Shown piece after piece: positions 7,187-14,581 of a stretch of DNA of 22,857 nt. Under the pieces are notes generated by a model. The model had not been told where the DNA came from. It searched no databases and saw nothing but the letters and a program-made list of their open reading frames with translations. Location of the stretch: contig CAYFWU010000017.1 of NCBI GenBank assembly GCA_964347025.1, positions 1 to 22,857 on the forward strand, written 5' to 3'. This DNA is from CS3-C152 sp964347025 (lineage in GTDB: Archaea > Aenigmatarchaeota > Aenigmatarchaeia > QMZP01 > QMZT01). Each line of letters begins with the position of its first letter. The first letter of the stretch is position 1. The translations under genes were made by a program, and so were the position numbers.

Positions 7187-7912
7187 ATGGTTGATCAAAA
7201 CTTGATAAATTACATAAGAGATAACCTAAGGAAAGGTTACTCACCGGATTCTCTGAGAAAAACGCTGATAGATGAAGGATGGGACGCCAGAGAGGTGGAT
7301 GAGGCGATCATGCTTGTACAGACTCCCCGACCACCCCCACCATCCCGGCAACCACTTCCACCCCCGCCAACACCCTGGCCGCAGCAGGCAGGACTACCAC
7401 CACAACCCGCGCCCGCACAGCAACCGGTCCGGGGAAGAGCTCAACCACCGAAAGAACAAAAACCGCAGGCTACACCGTCCAGACCACTCGGAGTTACCAT
7501 TATATCTATTCTGGGTATTATTGGGGCCATCTTTGTTTTGATCATGGGTTTTTTCATAGCCGGTCTGGGGTTCCTTATAGGAGGTGATGTGATCCCTCTA
7601 CCGCTTGGAAATTTCACCATGTTAGGAAATGAAACCGCTCCCTTCGGTTCTGAGATACTTGGTGCCTTTATCAGTTATCTGGGTTTCGCATTCATAATAA
7701 TGGGCATACTTGAATTGGTAGGCTTCATTTTGCTGCTTAAAATGAAAAGGATAGGGTGGATAATCATAATGATACTCGGTATTTTACAAATAATCGGATA
7801 CCTGTTCCCGAGTTTGATCTCATTTACGTTTGACGTGACAAGCATCCCGATACTACTTCTATGGATTATAGTAGTCGGTTACCTGTTCATGAAAAGGAAA
7901 CTATTTGCTTAG
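7187..7912 (+). CDS. Membrane protein with N-terminal UBA-like helix bundle and proline-rich linker
   Basis: A 241-aa protein of unknown function. Residues 5-43 (INYIRDNLRKGYSPDSLRKT onward, ending GWDAREVDEAI) form the short helical module often seen in archaeal membrane proteins, with a UBA-like pattern in which GY/GW residues pack the helices. Residues 47-99 are a Pro/Gln-rich, probably disordered linker. Residues 101-234 contain about four membrane segments (103-133, 158-184, 190-210, 218-234), ending in the cytoplasmic tail GYLFMKRKLFA. The membrane part is clearly paralogous to the next gene (PLGVTII, LGFxxIIMxxxELxGFxLLLKMKR.GW, VGYLFMKRKLFA). It resembles a cytosolic peptide-binding head on a membrane anchor, but that is inference. 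Confidence 0.8.
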   Translation: MVDQNLINYIRDNLRKGYSPDSLRKTLIDEGWDAREVDEAIMLVQTPRPPPPSRQPLPPPPTPWPQQAGLPPQPAPAQQPVRGRAQPPKEQKPQATPSRPLGVTIISILGIIGAIFVLIMGFFIAGLGFLIGGDVIPLPLGNFTMLGNETAPFGSEILGAFISYLGFAFIIMGILELVGFILLLKMKRIGWIIIMILGILQIIGYLFPSLISFTFDVTSIPILLLWIIVVGYLFMKRKLFA

Positions 7913-7921
7913 ACCGAACAA

Positions 7922-7935
7922 AATTTTATTTAAGA
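7922..7935 (+). promoter_or_regulatory. TATA-like box of the small paralogous membrane protein
   Basis: ATTTTATTTAAG lies about 28 nt before the ATG at 7958, and no Shine-Dalgarno is seen. It suggests the second paralogue has its own leaderless promoter despite following directly. Confidence 0.45.
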
Positions 7936-7957
7936 GGAAATAATCAATTATAAAACA

Positions 7958-8311
7958 ATGATTGAAAGACCTCTAGGAGTTACAATTATATGCATACTAG
8001 GTTTCATTAGTGCTATCTTTGCACTGATGTCAGGCATTATTTTAACAACTATTACCAGTCTGTTTCAAAACAGTATTATTACACTCTTCGGGTTCCTGGG
8101 TTACATACTTATTATAATAGCTATAGCGAATTTCATAGGCTTCTACTTGTTGCTGAAGATGAAAAGAACAGGATGGGTGATTGTAACGGTTATGGGAATA
8201 ATTTCGATAATCCTCGGCATAGCTAGTTTCGGTATAGATAGCCTCGTGAGTATTATAATATCTGCCGTCATAGTCGGTTATCTGTTCATGAAGAGAAAAC
8301 TCTTTGCTTAG
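7958..8311 (+). CDS. Small four-helix membrane protein, paralogue of the preceding gene
   Basis: A 117-aa protein of unknown function with about four membrane helices and almost nothing else. It starts MIERPLGVTIICILG, matching SRPLGVTIISILG of the upstream protein, and ends with the identical VGYLFMKRKLFA. It therefore equals the membrane half of its neighbour without the helical head, the Pro-rich linker or the first extracellular loop. The 45-bp spacer and its own TATA-like box suggest tandem duplication followed by independent expression. The stop is 10 bp from the stop of the convergent presenilin homologue. Confidence 0.8.
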   Translation: MIERPLGVTIICILGFISAIFALMSGIILTTITSLFQNSIITLFGFLGYILIIIAIANFIGFYLLLKMKRTGWVIVTVMGIISIILGIASFGIDSLVSIIISAVIVGYLFMKRKLFA

Positions 8312-8321
8312 TTTTAGAATC

Positions 8322-9242
8322 TCAGATGAAATTCACAACCCAGACCAGTCCATATCCTATGAAACATCCTGCCGTCAGGAAGGGCATGGCTGGATAAAAA
8401 CGATCGCTGCTTGCCTTTGCGAGGAGGGCGAAAAGAATGATGGCCACTATTACCGGGATGATCATGGAATACAGGAAGGCAAAGATTTTGGTGTGAACAC
8501 CCATTTTGATCATGGAGTCCATCACGACACCTGCAAAGAGCATGGGGAATGCGATGTCCCCTCCACCCAGGACAGCGTTTCTGTATTCTTCCCTTACCTT
8601 GACCTTCCCCTTTTTCAGTTTCTTGAGTTTTTCGGGTTTCAGCCTAATCTTGTAGGAAAGCAAAACCCCTGCAAAGGCCTTGCTTTTCGTCTGAAATTCA
8701 GCGAGATAAACCATGTGCTTAGATCTCCAAACAGCGAACATGTCATACGCGGAGATTGCAAGCAGAAGGAGGGTGACCCAGACAATATCGAGAATAGGAA
8801 CGAATATTATCGCTATCCCTGCGTATACAAACAACTCGGTCAGGTTGTGTATCCATACGTTGGGCTTGAATATCTTGAAGAAGGCCAGGATGAAGCAAAG
8901 GACGAAAACCAGGATGTTGTTGAAGAAAACGCCTATGGTTATCGAACATGTCATCCAAACGGCGAAGAAATACAGGGCCTTCCATATCTTGATTTTTTTC
9001 AGTCTGATCAGGAGGAGGATCAGACCCGTACCGATAAGGATGGCTATGACAATGTAAATGAACGTGACAGGTCCTTCTATATCGGGTCTTTCTCCGATGG
9101 CGGTCTCCTCGTGTTCAACAACTATCCCTCCCTCCGGGGTTTGTGTGACCACGGTATTCACATTGAGAGCGTAAAGTCCGATCACCTGGGAGAGGAGAAA
9201 TATCAGAACTATGATAAGTGTTATGGAAATCGTGTGTTTCAT
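8322..9242 (-). CDS. Presenilin-family (PSH) intramembrane aspartyl protease
   Basis: A 306-aa polytopic membrane protein of the archaeal presenilin/signal-peptide-peptidase homologue family, which cleaves substrates within the membrane. The catalytic pair is visible: YD in ISAYDMF (D167) and GxGD in VLGGGDIAFP (D229); the third signature is PAMPFL (284-289) in place of the usual PAL. An N-terminal hydrophobic segment (about 5-25) is followed by an extracytoplasmic stretch (about 27-58), then about eight further membrane segments, with a basic loop (198-220, KLKKLKKGKVKVREE) between the two catalytic helices. Length is usual for archaeal PSH. The start has a TATA-like box 28 nt upstream shared with the divergent mgtC-like gene. 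Confidence 0.9.
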   Translation of the reverse strand: MKHTISITLIIVLIFLLSQVIGLYALNVNTVVTQTPEGGIVVEHEETAIGERPDIEGPVTFIYIVIAILIGTGLILLLIRLKKIKIWKALYFFAVWMTCSITIGVFFNNILVFVLCFILAFFKIFKPNVWIHNLTELFVYAGIAIIFVPILDIVWVTLLLLAISAYDMFAVWRSKHMVYLAEFQTKSKAFAGVLLSYKIRLKPEKLKKLKKGKVKVREEYRNAVLGGGDIAFPMLFAGVVMDSMIKMGVHTKIFAFLYSMIIPVIVAIILFALLAKASSDRFYPAMPFLTAGCFIGYGLVWVVNFI

Positions 9243-9264
9243 AAAAATAATTTGTACGAGAATG

Positions 9265-9274
9265 CTTATTAATC
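9265..9274. promoter_or_regulatory. Possible shared TATA element, presenilin homologue and MgtC-like gene
   Basis: CTTATTAATC contains the palindromic core ATTAAT. Its centre (about 9270) is 28 nt from the minus-strand ATG (9242) and 25 nt from the plus-strand ATG (9295), so one element fits both divergent leaderless starts. No other AT-rich box sits at the right distance. Confidence 0.45.
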
Positions 9275-9294
9275 ACTTTGAACAAATTTAAATC

Positions 9295-9726
9295 ATGGCA
9301 CTTCCAATAGGTCCCTTGGAATTAGAAATTTTGATCAAGATCGTCGTGTCAGCAGTTCTGGGACTTCTGATAGGGTTTGAGAGAGCTGTCCATAACAAAC
9401 CTGCCGGTATGCGAACTCACTCGCTGGTCTGCATAGGTGCCACGCTGTTCACAATCGTATCAGTAAGTATTATGGGCGCCGATCCTTCAAGGGTTGCGGC
9501 AGGAATCGTAACAGGTATCGGATTCCTGGGAGCCGGTATAATATTCCAGTCGAAGAGCAGGATGAGAGGAATAACCACAGCAACCGAGCTCTGGGTTCTC
9601 GCTGCCATCGGTCTCGCAGTTGGAATAGGATTCTATTTCGCAGCTCTTGTCACGACACTGATCGTGATATTCGTACTCATTCCAATGAAGTACGTGGAGA
9701 AGGAAGCGAAGGAAGCCCTGGACTAA
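9295..9726 (+). CDS. MgtC/SapB family membrane protein
   Basis: A 143-aa membrane protein of the MgtC/SapB family, whose bacterial members act in Mg2+ homeostasis and virulence. Four to five hydrophobic helices are seen. Family signatures in order: GLLIGFERA (23-31), AGMRTHSLVCIGA (37-49), AAGIVTGIGFLGAGII (68-83), RGITTATELWVLAAIGLAVG (91-110). It lacks the C-terminal cytoplasmic ACT-like domain of enterobacterial MgtC, so it corresponds to the short form common in archaea. Its transported or bound substrate is unknown. Its stop codon lies inside an 18-bp inverted repeat that precedes the valS promoter. Confidence 0.88.
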   Translation: MALPIGPLELEILIKIVVSAVLGLLIGFERAVHNKPAGMRTHSLVCIGATLFTIVSVSIMGADPSRVAAGIVTGIGFLGAGIIFQSKSRMRGITTATELWVLAAIGLAVGIGFYFAALVTTLIVIFVLIPMKYVEKEAKEALD

Positions 9727-9740
9727 TTTTAATAAATTAG
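9723..9740. repeat. Perfect inverted repeat at the mgtC-like stop codon
   Basis: CTAATTTTAATAAATTAG: 7-bp arms around a TAAT centre. It includes the stop codon TAA (9724-9726) and abuts the valS TATA box. It could be an operator or a weak terminator hairpin; AT-only arms make a stable RNA hairpin unlikely. Confidence 0.55.
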
Positions 9741-9753
9741 TGTATACATATAG
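9741..9753 (+). promoter_or_regulatory. TATA box of valS
   Basis: TGTATACATATAG is centred about 26 nt before a GTG at 9774 and 35 nt before the ATG at 9783. There is no Shine-Dalgarno. A leaderless GTG start or a 9-nt leader to the ATG both fit. Confidence 0.5.
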
Positions 9754-9773
9754 ATAGTTATGTCCATAGTAAA

Positions 9774-12188
9774 GTGAATGCCATGCTTCCTAAAAGTTAC
9801 GATTTCAAGAAGAGCGAGAAGAAGTGGCAGAAGTTTTGGGTAAAGGAAAAGACTTTCAAGTTCGATCCCAAATCCAAGAAACCTATATATTCCATAGATA
9901 CGCCTCCACCAACTGTTTCTGGAAAAATGCATCTGGGGCATTCCTTTTCTTATTCCCAGCTGGATTTTGTGGCAAGGTTCAAAAGGATGAGGGGTTTTGA
10001 GTTGTTCTATCCCTTCGGAACGGATGATAACGGTCTTGCGACAATACGCATGGTTGAACAGGAAAAGGGGGTGAAGGGAACAGAGATGCGAAGAAAAGAA
10101 TTCATAAAGCTAGTCCTGAAGACACTCAAGGTCGTCGGTCCCAAGTACGTTAAGGATTGGAAGAAGATCGGGATGAGTTGTGATTGGTCTATATATTACA
10201 CAACCATCAATGAGCACTGCCGAAGGATATCCCAAAAGAGTTTTCTGGATTTATACAAGGCAGGAAAGATTTACAGGAAGCGGACTCCTTTCCTTTGGTG
10301 CCCGGAATGTCAGACCTCTATAGCCCAGGTCGAAATGAAGGATCATGAAAGGGAATCGAAATTTGTTTACATGAAGTTTGACACCAGTGTAAGTAAACCC
10401 ATCACAATAGCAACCACAAGACCCGAACTTTTACCTGCATGTGTAATGATTTACGTTAATCCCAGAGATAAGAGGTACAAGGAATTTATAGGGACGAAGG
10501 CCAAGATCCCGTTCTCCAGCAGGGAGGTGGATATAAAGGCTGATGAATCAGCAGACCCGGAGTTTGGATCAGGAGCGGTATATCACTGCACGTTCGGGGA
10601 TATGGATGACGTGGAATGGATGGAAAAATATAAGATAAAGCCGATAGAGATAATGAACAAGGACGGTAGGCTGAATGAAAAGGCCGGGAAATACAAGGGT
10701 ATGACCGCGCATAGGGCACGAAATGCCATCATGGAGGATCTAAGAAAGGAGGGAAGGATTGATAAGACCGAGAAGATAACTCACGTGGTTAACACACATG
10801 AGAGATGTGGAACTGATATTGAAATCCTCATGACAGAGCAGTGGTTTATCAGTTATCTGGATCTGAAAAACAAATTTTTAAAGGCCGGGAAAGGGATGAA
10901 ATGGTTTCCAACCTACATGCGATCCCGTTACGACAACTGGATAAAGGGATTGAAATGGGACTGGAATATTTCGAGACAGAGACATTTCGGGGTTCCAATA
11001 CCTGTTTGGTTCTGTGAAAAATGTGGGGAAATTCTGCTCCCGGATGAAAAGGATCTCCCTGTGGACCCAACGGAGGATAGACCTCATAAAGCATGCAAAT
11101 GCGGTTCTAGAAAGTTCAGGGGTGACCCTGATGTTCTCGATACATGGGCAACATCGTCTTTAACGCCGCAAATAGCTGCCGCACTTTTCCCAAAGATTTA
11201 CGGCAGGCTGTATCCTATGTCCATGCGACCGCAGGCCCACGACATCATAACCTTCTGGTTATTCAACACCGTTGTAAAATCCCAGATGCATTCGAACCTT
11301 AATCCATGGAATGACATAATGATCTCAGGATGGGCTCTTGACCCAAAAGGAAAGAAGATGAGCAAATCCAAGGGCAATGTAATCGAACCTCAAGAAATAA
11401 TTGAAAAATACGGAGCTGATCCTCTACGTTTCTGGGCATCCGGCTCTAAACTAGGGGATGACCTTCCCTTCCAGGAAAAGGACCTCATAACCGGTAAGAA
11501 GTTCTCCACAAAACTCTGGAATGCTTCTAGATTTGCAATGATGCATCTGAAAGGCTATAAGCCTAAGAGACCAAGGAGATTCACGGAAATAGATAAATGG
11601 ATACTCTCAAAACTCAGCAACATCATAAAGGTCTCTACCGAGTTTTTCGATAGATACGAGTATTCGAAGACTAAGGCTGAAACAGAGAAGTTCTTCTGGC
11701 ACACCTTCTGCGATTATTATCTTGAAATCGTGAAAGATAGGCTGTATAATAAGGGTTCATACGAAAAATGGGAAATAGATTCTGTCAAATACACGCTGTA
11801 CTATGCCCTGCTTTCGATCCTCAAGCTCATGTCGCCCATAACGCCACACATCACAGAGGAGGTTTACCAGCTATACTTCAGGAAGAGCGAAAGAGATAAA
11901 AGCATTCACATATCGAAATGGCCGGAATTCGACAACTCTCTTATTGATCACAAAGCAGAAAAGGTGGGAGACATGGCAGTTGATATTATAGCGAGTGTAA
12001 GAAAGTTCAAATCAGAGAATTCAATCTCTCTGGCCGAACCCATAAAATACGTTACAATAGACTCCGACCAGGTAAAGCCTGTTCTTAGAGAAATACAGAA
12101 GACTATGAGGATTGAGAACATCAAGATAGGCAAGGCAAAGGGCAGGGAGACCGAGAACTTCAAAATAAAACTGGAAATAATGAAATAA
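9774..12188 (+). CDS. valS: Valyl-tRNA synthetase, archaeal type
   Basis: Class Ia synthetase charging tRNA-Val. The frame has 804 codons from a GTG at 9774; the ATG at 9783 (MLPKSYDFKKSEKKW) is equally plausible because homologues start close to the LPKxYDF motif. Seen: TPPPTVSGKMHLGH (HIGH box HLGH, 53-56), LWCPECQTSIAQVEM (about 174-188), the editing domain with TTRPELLPA, GSGAVYHCTFGD, the second half with FGVPIPVWFCEKCGEI and CKCGS zinc-type cysteines, DVLDTWATSS, and KKMSKSKGNV (KMSKS at 528-532). The C-terminal anticodon-binding helical domain is present and the C-terminal coiled coil of bacterial ValRS is absent, as usual for archaea. The PPPTVSG rather than PPNVTG form is typical of archaeal ValRS. 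Confidence 0.95.
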   Translation: MNAMLPKSYDFKKSEKKWQKFWVKEKTFKFDPKSKKPIYSIDTPPPTVSGKMHLGHSFSYSQLDFVARFKRMRGFELFYPFGTDDNGLATIRMVEQEKGVKGTEMRRKEFIKLVLKTLKVVGPKYVKDWKKIGMSCDWSIYYTTINEHCRRISQKSFLDLYKAGKIYRKRTPFLWCPECQTSIAQVEMKDHERESKFVYMKFDTSVSKPITIATTRPELLPACVMIYVNPRDKRYKEFIGTKAKIPFSSREVDIKADESADPEFGSGAVYHCTFGDMDDVEWMEKYKIKPIEIMNKDGRLNEKAGKYKGMTAHRARNAIMEDLRKEGRIDKTEKITHVVNTHERCGTDIEILMTEQWFISYLDLKNKFLKAGKGMKWFPTYMRSRYDNWIKGLKWDWNISRQRHFGVPIPVWFCEKCGEILLPDEKDLPVDPTEDRPHKACKCGSRKFRGDPDVLDTWATSSLTPQIAAALFPKIYGRLYPMSMRPQAHDIITFWLFNTVVKSQMHSNLNPWNDIMISGWALDPKGKKMSKSKGNVIEPQEIIEKYGADPLRFWASGSKLGDDLPFQEKDLITGKKFSTKLWNASRFAMMHLKGYKPKRPRRFTEIDKWILSKLSNIIKVSTEFFDRYEYSKTKAETEKFFWHTFCDYYLEIVKDRLYNKGSYEKWEIDSVKYTLYYALLSILKLMSPITPHITEEVYQLYFRKSERDKSIHISKWPEFDNSLIDHKAEKVGDMAVDIIASVRKFKSENSISLAEPIKYVTIDSDQVKPVLREIQKTMRIENIKIGKAKGRETENFKIKLEIMK

Positions 12189-12233
12189 AATAGGCGCAGT
12201 CGGTTGTTTTACACCGAAACCTTTTTAAACCAT

Positions 12234-12247
12234 ATTTATATATAAAT
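12234..12247 (+). promoter_or_regulatory. Strong palindromic TATA box of the EF-1A gene
   Basis: ATTTATATATAAAT is a perfect 14-bp palindrome. Transcription would start near 12266, leaving a leader of about 40 nt that ends with the strongest Shine-Dalgarno of the window. A second AT-rich stretch, CTTTTTAAAC, lies just upstream. Confidence 0.65.
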
Positions 12248-12249
12248 CC

Positions 12250-12267
12250 TTTATACAATAGTATAAA
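12250..12267. repeat. Inverted repeat at the predicted EF-1A transcription start
   Basis: TTTATACAATAGTATAAA: perfect 7-bp arms around AATA, placed directly downstream of the TATA palindrome, at the expected start site. It could be an operator, a second TATA element or chance in AT-rich DNA. Confidence 0.5.
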
Positions 12268-12295
12268 ACCAGATCAACTCGATCAAAATATAAAA

Positions 12296-12302
12296 AGGAG
12301 GG
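12296..12302 (+). promoter_or_regulatory. Shine-Dalgarno site of EF-1A
   Basis: AGGAGGG, 6 nt before the ATG at 12309. It chooses this ATG over the out-of-frame ATG at 12305 (spacing only 2 nt). Confidence 0.8.
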
Positions 12303-12308
12303 ATATGA

Positions 12309-13580
12309 ATGGCAGAAAAGCCTCACATTAACATAATAACAGCAGGACATGTGGATCACGGAAAGTCGACTTTGATAGGGAGATTGCTATTTGACTCAGG
12401 AGCTCTAGGTGAACAGGAACTCAGGAAGTTGAAAGACAAGGCAAAGGAACTGAAGAAGGAAACGTTCGAGTTCGCATTCGTGATGGACAATCTGAAGGAA
12501 GAAAGGGAGAGAGGTCTTACGATCGATCTCATGCACAAGGAATTCCAGACAGACAAGTTCTACTTCACGATAATCGACTGTCCAGGGCACAGGGACTTCG
12601 TTAAGAACATGATCACAGGAGCTTCACAGGCAGACGCCTGCATCCTTGTGGTCTCAGCGAAAGACGGTGTTCAGGAGCAGACGAGAGAGCATCTTTACCT
12701 GGCGAAAGTCTTGGGTATCGGCCAGATCGTTGTCGCGATAAACAAGATGGACGCGGTAAACTGGGATCAAGCGAAATTCAACGCCGTAAAGGATGACGTA
12801 ACGAAGCTTTTGCAGAGCATCGGTTACAAGACAGATAATATCCCGGTAGTTGCGTGTTCAGCTTACGTGGGAGACAGCGTAGTCAAGAAATCAGAGAACA
12901 TGGGATGGTACAGCGGACCTACAATCGTCCAGGCTTTGGACCAGACTATCACCCCGCCGGAAAAGCCACTTGATAAGCCATTGAGACTGCCTGTACAGGA
13001 CGTCTTCACGATAACAGGCGTGGGAACTGTTCCTGTGGGCAGAGTGGAAACTGGTGTAATGAAACCGGGTGACAAGATCGTTATGGAACCATCAGGTGTT
13101 AATGCCGAAGTGAAGTCTATCGAGATGCATCACAAGCCACTTCAGAAGGCGGAACCGGGAGACAACGTAGGTTTCAACCTCAGAGGCATTTCCAAGGGAG
13201 ACATAAAGAGGGGTGATGTTGTAGGACATTCAAATAACCCGCCCACCGTTGTAAAGGAATTCACGGGTCAGATAATCGTATTGCAACATCCGACAGTGAT
13301 CACTAAAGGATACACGCCTGTGTTCCATTGTCATACGGCGCATGTAGCAGGTAAGATAACAGAACTTGTCAAGAAACTGGATCCAAAGACAGGAAGCGTT
13401 GTCAAGGAAAAACCGGACATGCTGAAACCAGGAGATGCTGCTGTCATAAAGATTCAGCCACTGCAGCCCTTGGTTATAGAAAAACAGTCTGACTTCCCGG
13501 AACTGGCTAAGTTCGCTATAAGAGACATGGGTAAAACCATAGCGGCAGGAATCTGCATTGAACTGCAGAAAGGAAAATAA
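12309..13580 (+). CDS. tuf: Translation elongation factor EF-1A (aEF1-alpha)
   Basis: GTPase that delivers aminoacyl-tRNA to the ribosome. 423 aa, full length for archaea. GTP-binding motifs: GHVDHGKST (13-21), switch I RERGLTIDL, DCPGH, NKMD and CSA. Domains 2 and 3 follow (PLRLPVQDVFTITGVGTVPVGR; GYTPVFHCHTAHV; SDFPELAKFAIRDMGKTIAAG). Switch I reads LTIDLMHKEF where most archaea have VTIDVAHKKF-like sequence. High expression is suggested by the palindromic TATA, the long leader with GGAGG, and a T-rich tract after the stop. It is not followed by rps10, its frequent archaeal neighbour; it stands alone between valS and a convergent cysteine synthase. Confidence 0.97.
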   Translation: MAEKPHINIITAGHVDHGKSTLIGRLLFDSGALGEQELRKLKDKAKELKKETFEFAFVMDNLKEERERGLTIDLMHKEFQTDKFYFTIIDCPGHRDFVKNMITGASQADACILVVSAKDGVQEQTREHLYLAKVLGIGQIVVAINKMDAVNWDQAKFNAVKDDVTKLLQSIGYKTDNIPVVACSAYVGDSVVKKSENMGWYSGPTIVQALDQTITPPEKPLDKPLRLPVQDVFTITGVGTVPVGRVETGVMKPGDKIVMEPSGVNAEVKSIEMHHKPLQKAEPGDNVGFNLRGISKGDIKRGDVVGHSNNPPTVVKEFTGQIIVLQHPTVITKGYTPVFHCHTAHVAGKITELVKKLDPKTGSVVKEKPDMLKPGDAAVIKIQPLQPLVIEKQSDFPELAKFAIRDMGKTIAAGICIELQKGK

Positions 13581-13586
13581 ACCCCA

Positions 13587-13608
13587 TTCTCTTTTTTCTA
13601 TTTTCTTT
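13587..13608 (+). terminator. T-rich archaeal terminator of EF-1A
   Basis: Three pyrimidine tracts with runs of six, four and three T begin 6 nt after the stop codon. Archaeal RNA polymerase terminates on such tracts without a hairpin. It lies before the end of the convergent cysteine synthase gene. Confidence 0.65.
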
Positions 13609-13646
13609 GGTAAAGTTAGCTGTAAGAATAACGAATGTATGGATTT

Positions 13647-14543
13647 TTAGGTTTTGTATTTGAACAGGTCCATGCTCAAATACCTCTCCCCCCTGTCCGG
13701 CAGAACTGTTGCTATCTTATCATACATCTTGGCCAGTTTCAATGCGACAAGCATGTTTGCACCGGCACTTATCCCGACAAGTAAGCCGTATTCCCTAGAG
13801 AGCTTCCTTGCCATTTCGACGGCTTCCTCACTCCCGACTATGACAGTTCTATCGACTCTTCTTTTATCTATTAACTTAGGTATGAAACCGTCTCCTATCC
13901 CCTGAATGCTGTGCTCACTGATCTTGACATCGCTTCCCCCAAACATAACAGCGGCCTCTTCCGGTTCAATGGCAATAACCTTTAATTTTGGATTAACCTT
14001 TCTCATCACATTTGAAATGCCCATCAGTGTTCCTCCTGTTCCTACGCCGGCAACAACGGCATCCACCGGCCCTATCTCTTTTAGAATCTCTTCGCCGGTT
14101 TTCTCCTGCGCTTTGATGTTGTTGGGATTGCTGAACTGTCTTGCTATGAACGTCTTGGGTTTCTTCGCGATCTCCTCTGCCTTCTCTATGCATTCTTTAA
14201 GACTCCCGGCCTTTGAGGTCAGAACAAGTTTCGCCCCGAAAGCGCGCATCATTTGTTTTCTCTCCTCACTCATGTTCCTTGGCATCACCACAATCATCTT
14301 GTAACCCTTGGCAGCGGCAACCATGGACAAGGATATTCCTGTATTCCCGCTGCTGGCCTCGACAATTGTGTAGCCTGGTTTTAATTTTCCCTCTCTTTCC
14401 GCAGCCTCGATTATTTCCAGGGCGACTCTGTCCTTTATGCTGCCGCTGGGATTGAGACTCTCTACTTTGGCATAAACATTCTCTATTCTGATAAGAGGTG
14501 TATTCCCTATGAGGTTCAGTATGCTGAATTTTTTATTTTTCAT
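13647..14543 (-). CDS. Cysteine synthase (O-acetylserine/O-phosphoserine sulfhydrylase family)
   Basis: PLP-dependent beta-substitution enzyme making cysteine from an activated serine and sulfide. 298 aa. Seen: LIGNTPLIRI (11-20), PLP lysine K37 in NPSGSIKDRVA, SSGNTGISL loop binding the substrate carboxylate, VGTGGTLMG phosphate-binding loop, GIGDGFIPKL, and the C-terminal LPDRGERYLS motif. The short substrate-entry region and the DRGERYLS end are shared by CysK/CysM and by archaeal O-phosphoserine users, so the acyl or phospho donor is not decided. No serine acetyltransferase gene is in the window. A TATA-like CTTTTAAATATTAAG lies about 24 nt upstream and there is no Shine-Dalgarno, so it is probably leaderless. 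Confidence 0.9.
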   Translation of the reverse strand: MKNKKFSILNLIGNTPLIRIENVYAKVESLNPSGSIKDRVALEIIEAAEREGKLKPGYTIVEASSGNTGISLSMVAAAKGYKMIVVMPRNMSEERKQMMRAFGAKLVLTSKAGSLKECIEKAEEIAKKPKTFIARQFSNPNNIKAQEKTGEEILKEIGPVDAVVAGVGTGGTLMGISNVMRKVNPKLKVIAIEPEEAAVMFGGSDVKISEHSIQGIGDGFIPKLIDKRRVDRTVIVGSEEAVEMARKLSREYGLLVGISAGANMLVALKLAKMYDKIATVLPDRGERYLSMDLFKYKT

Positions 14544-14558
14544 AGTATCTAGTAAACC

Positions 14559-14573
14559 ACTTAATATTTAAAA
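14559..14573 (-). promoter_or_regulatory. TATA-like box of the cysteine synthase gene
   Basis: On the minus strand CTTTTAAATATTAAG is centred about 24 nt before the ATG at 14543. It sits between the two same-strand genes and gives the cysteine synthase its own promoter. Confidence 0.5.
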
Positions 14574-14581
14574 GTTTAAAA

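Noticed and set aside
8304..9272. A 322-codon open frame on the plus strand
   Set aside because: It lies antisense to the presenilin homologue, which shows the catalytic YD and GxGD motifs and membrane helices. The antisense frame has no recognisable domain and is His/Asp/Tyr-rich, as expected for the complement of a membrane-protein gene.
13581..13646. Riboswitch or structured leader near the cysteine synthase gene
   Set aside because: The spacer is at the 3' side of that gene and only T-rich; the 5' side is too short for a riboswitch.
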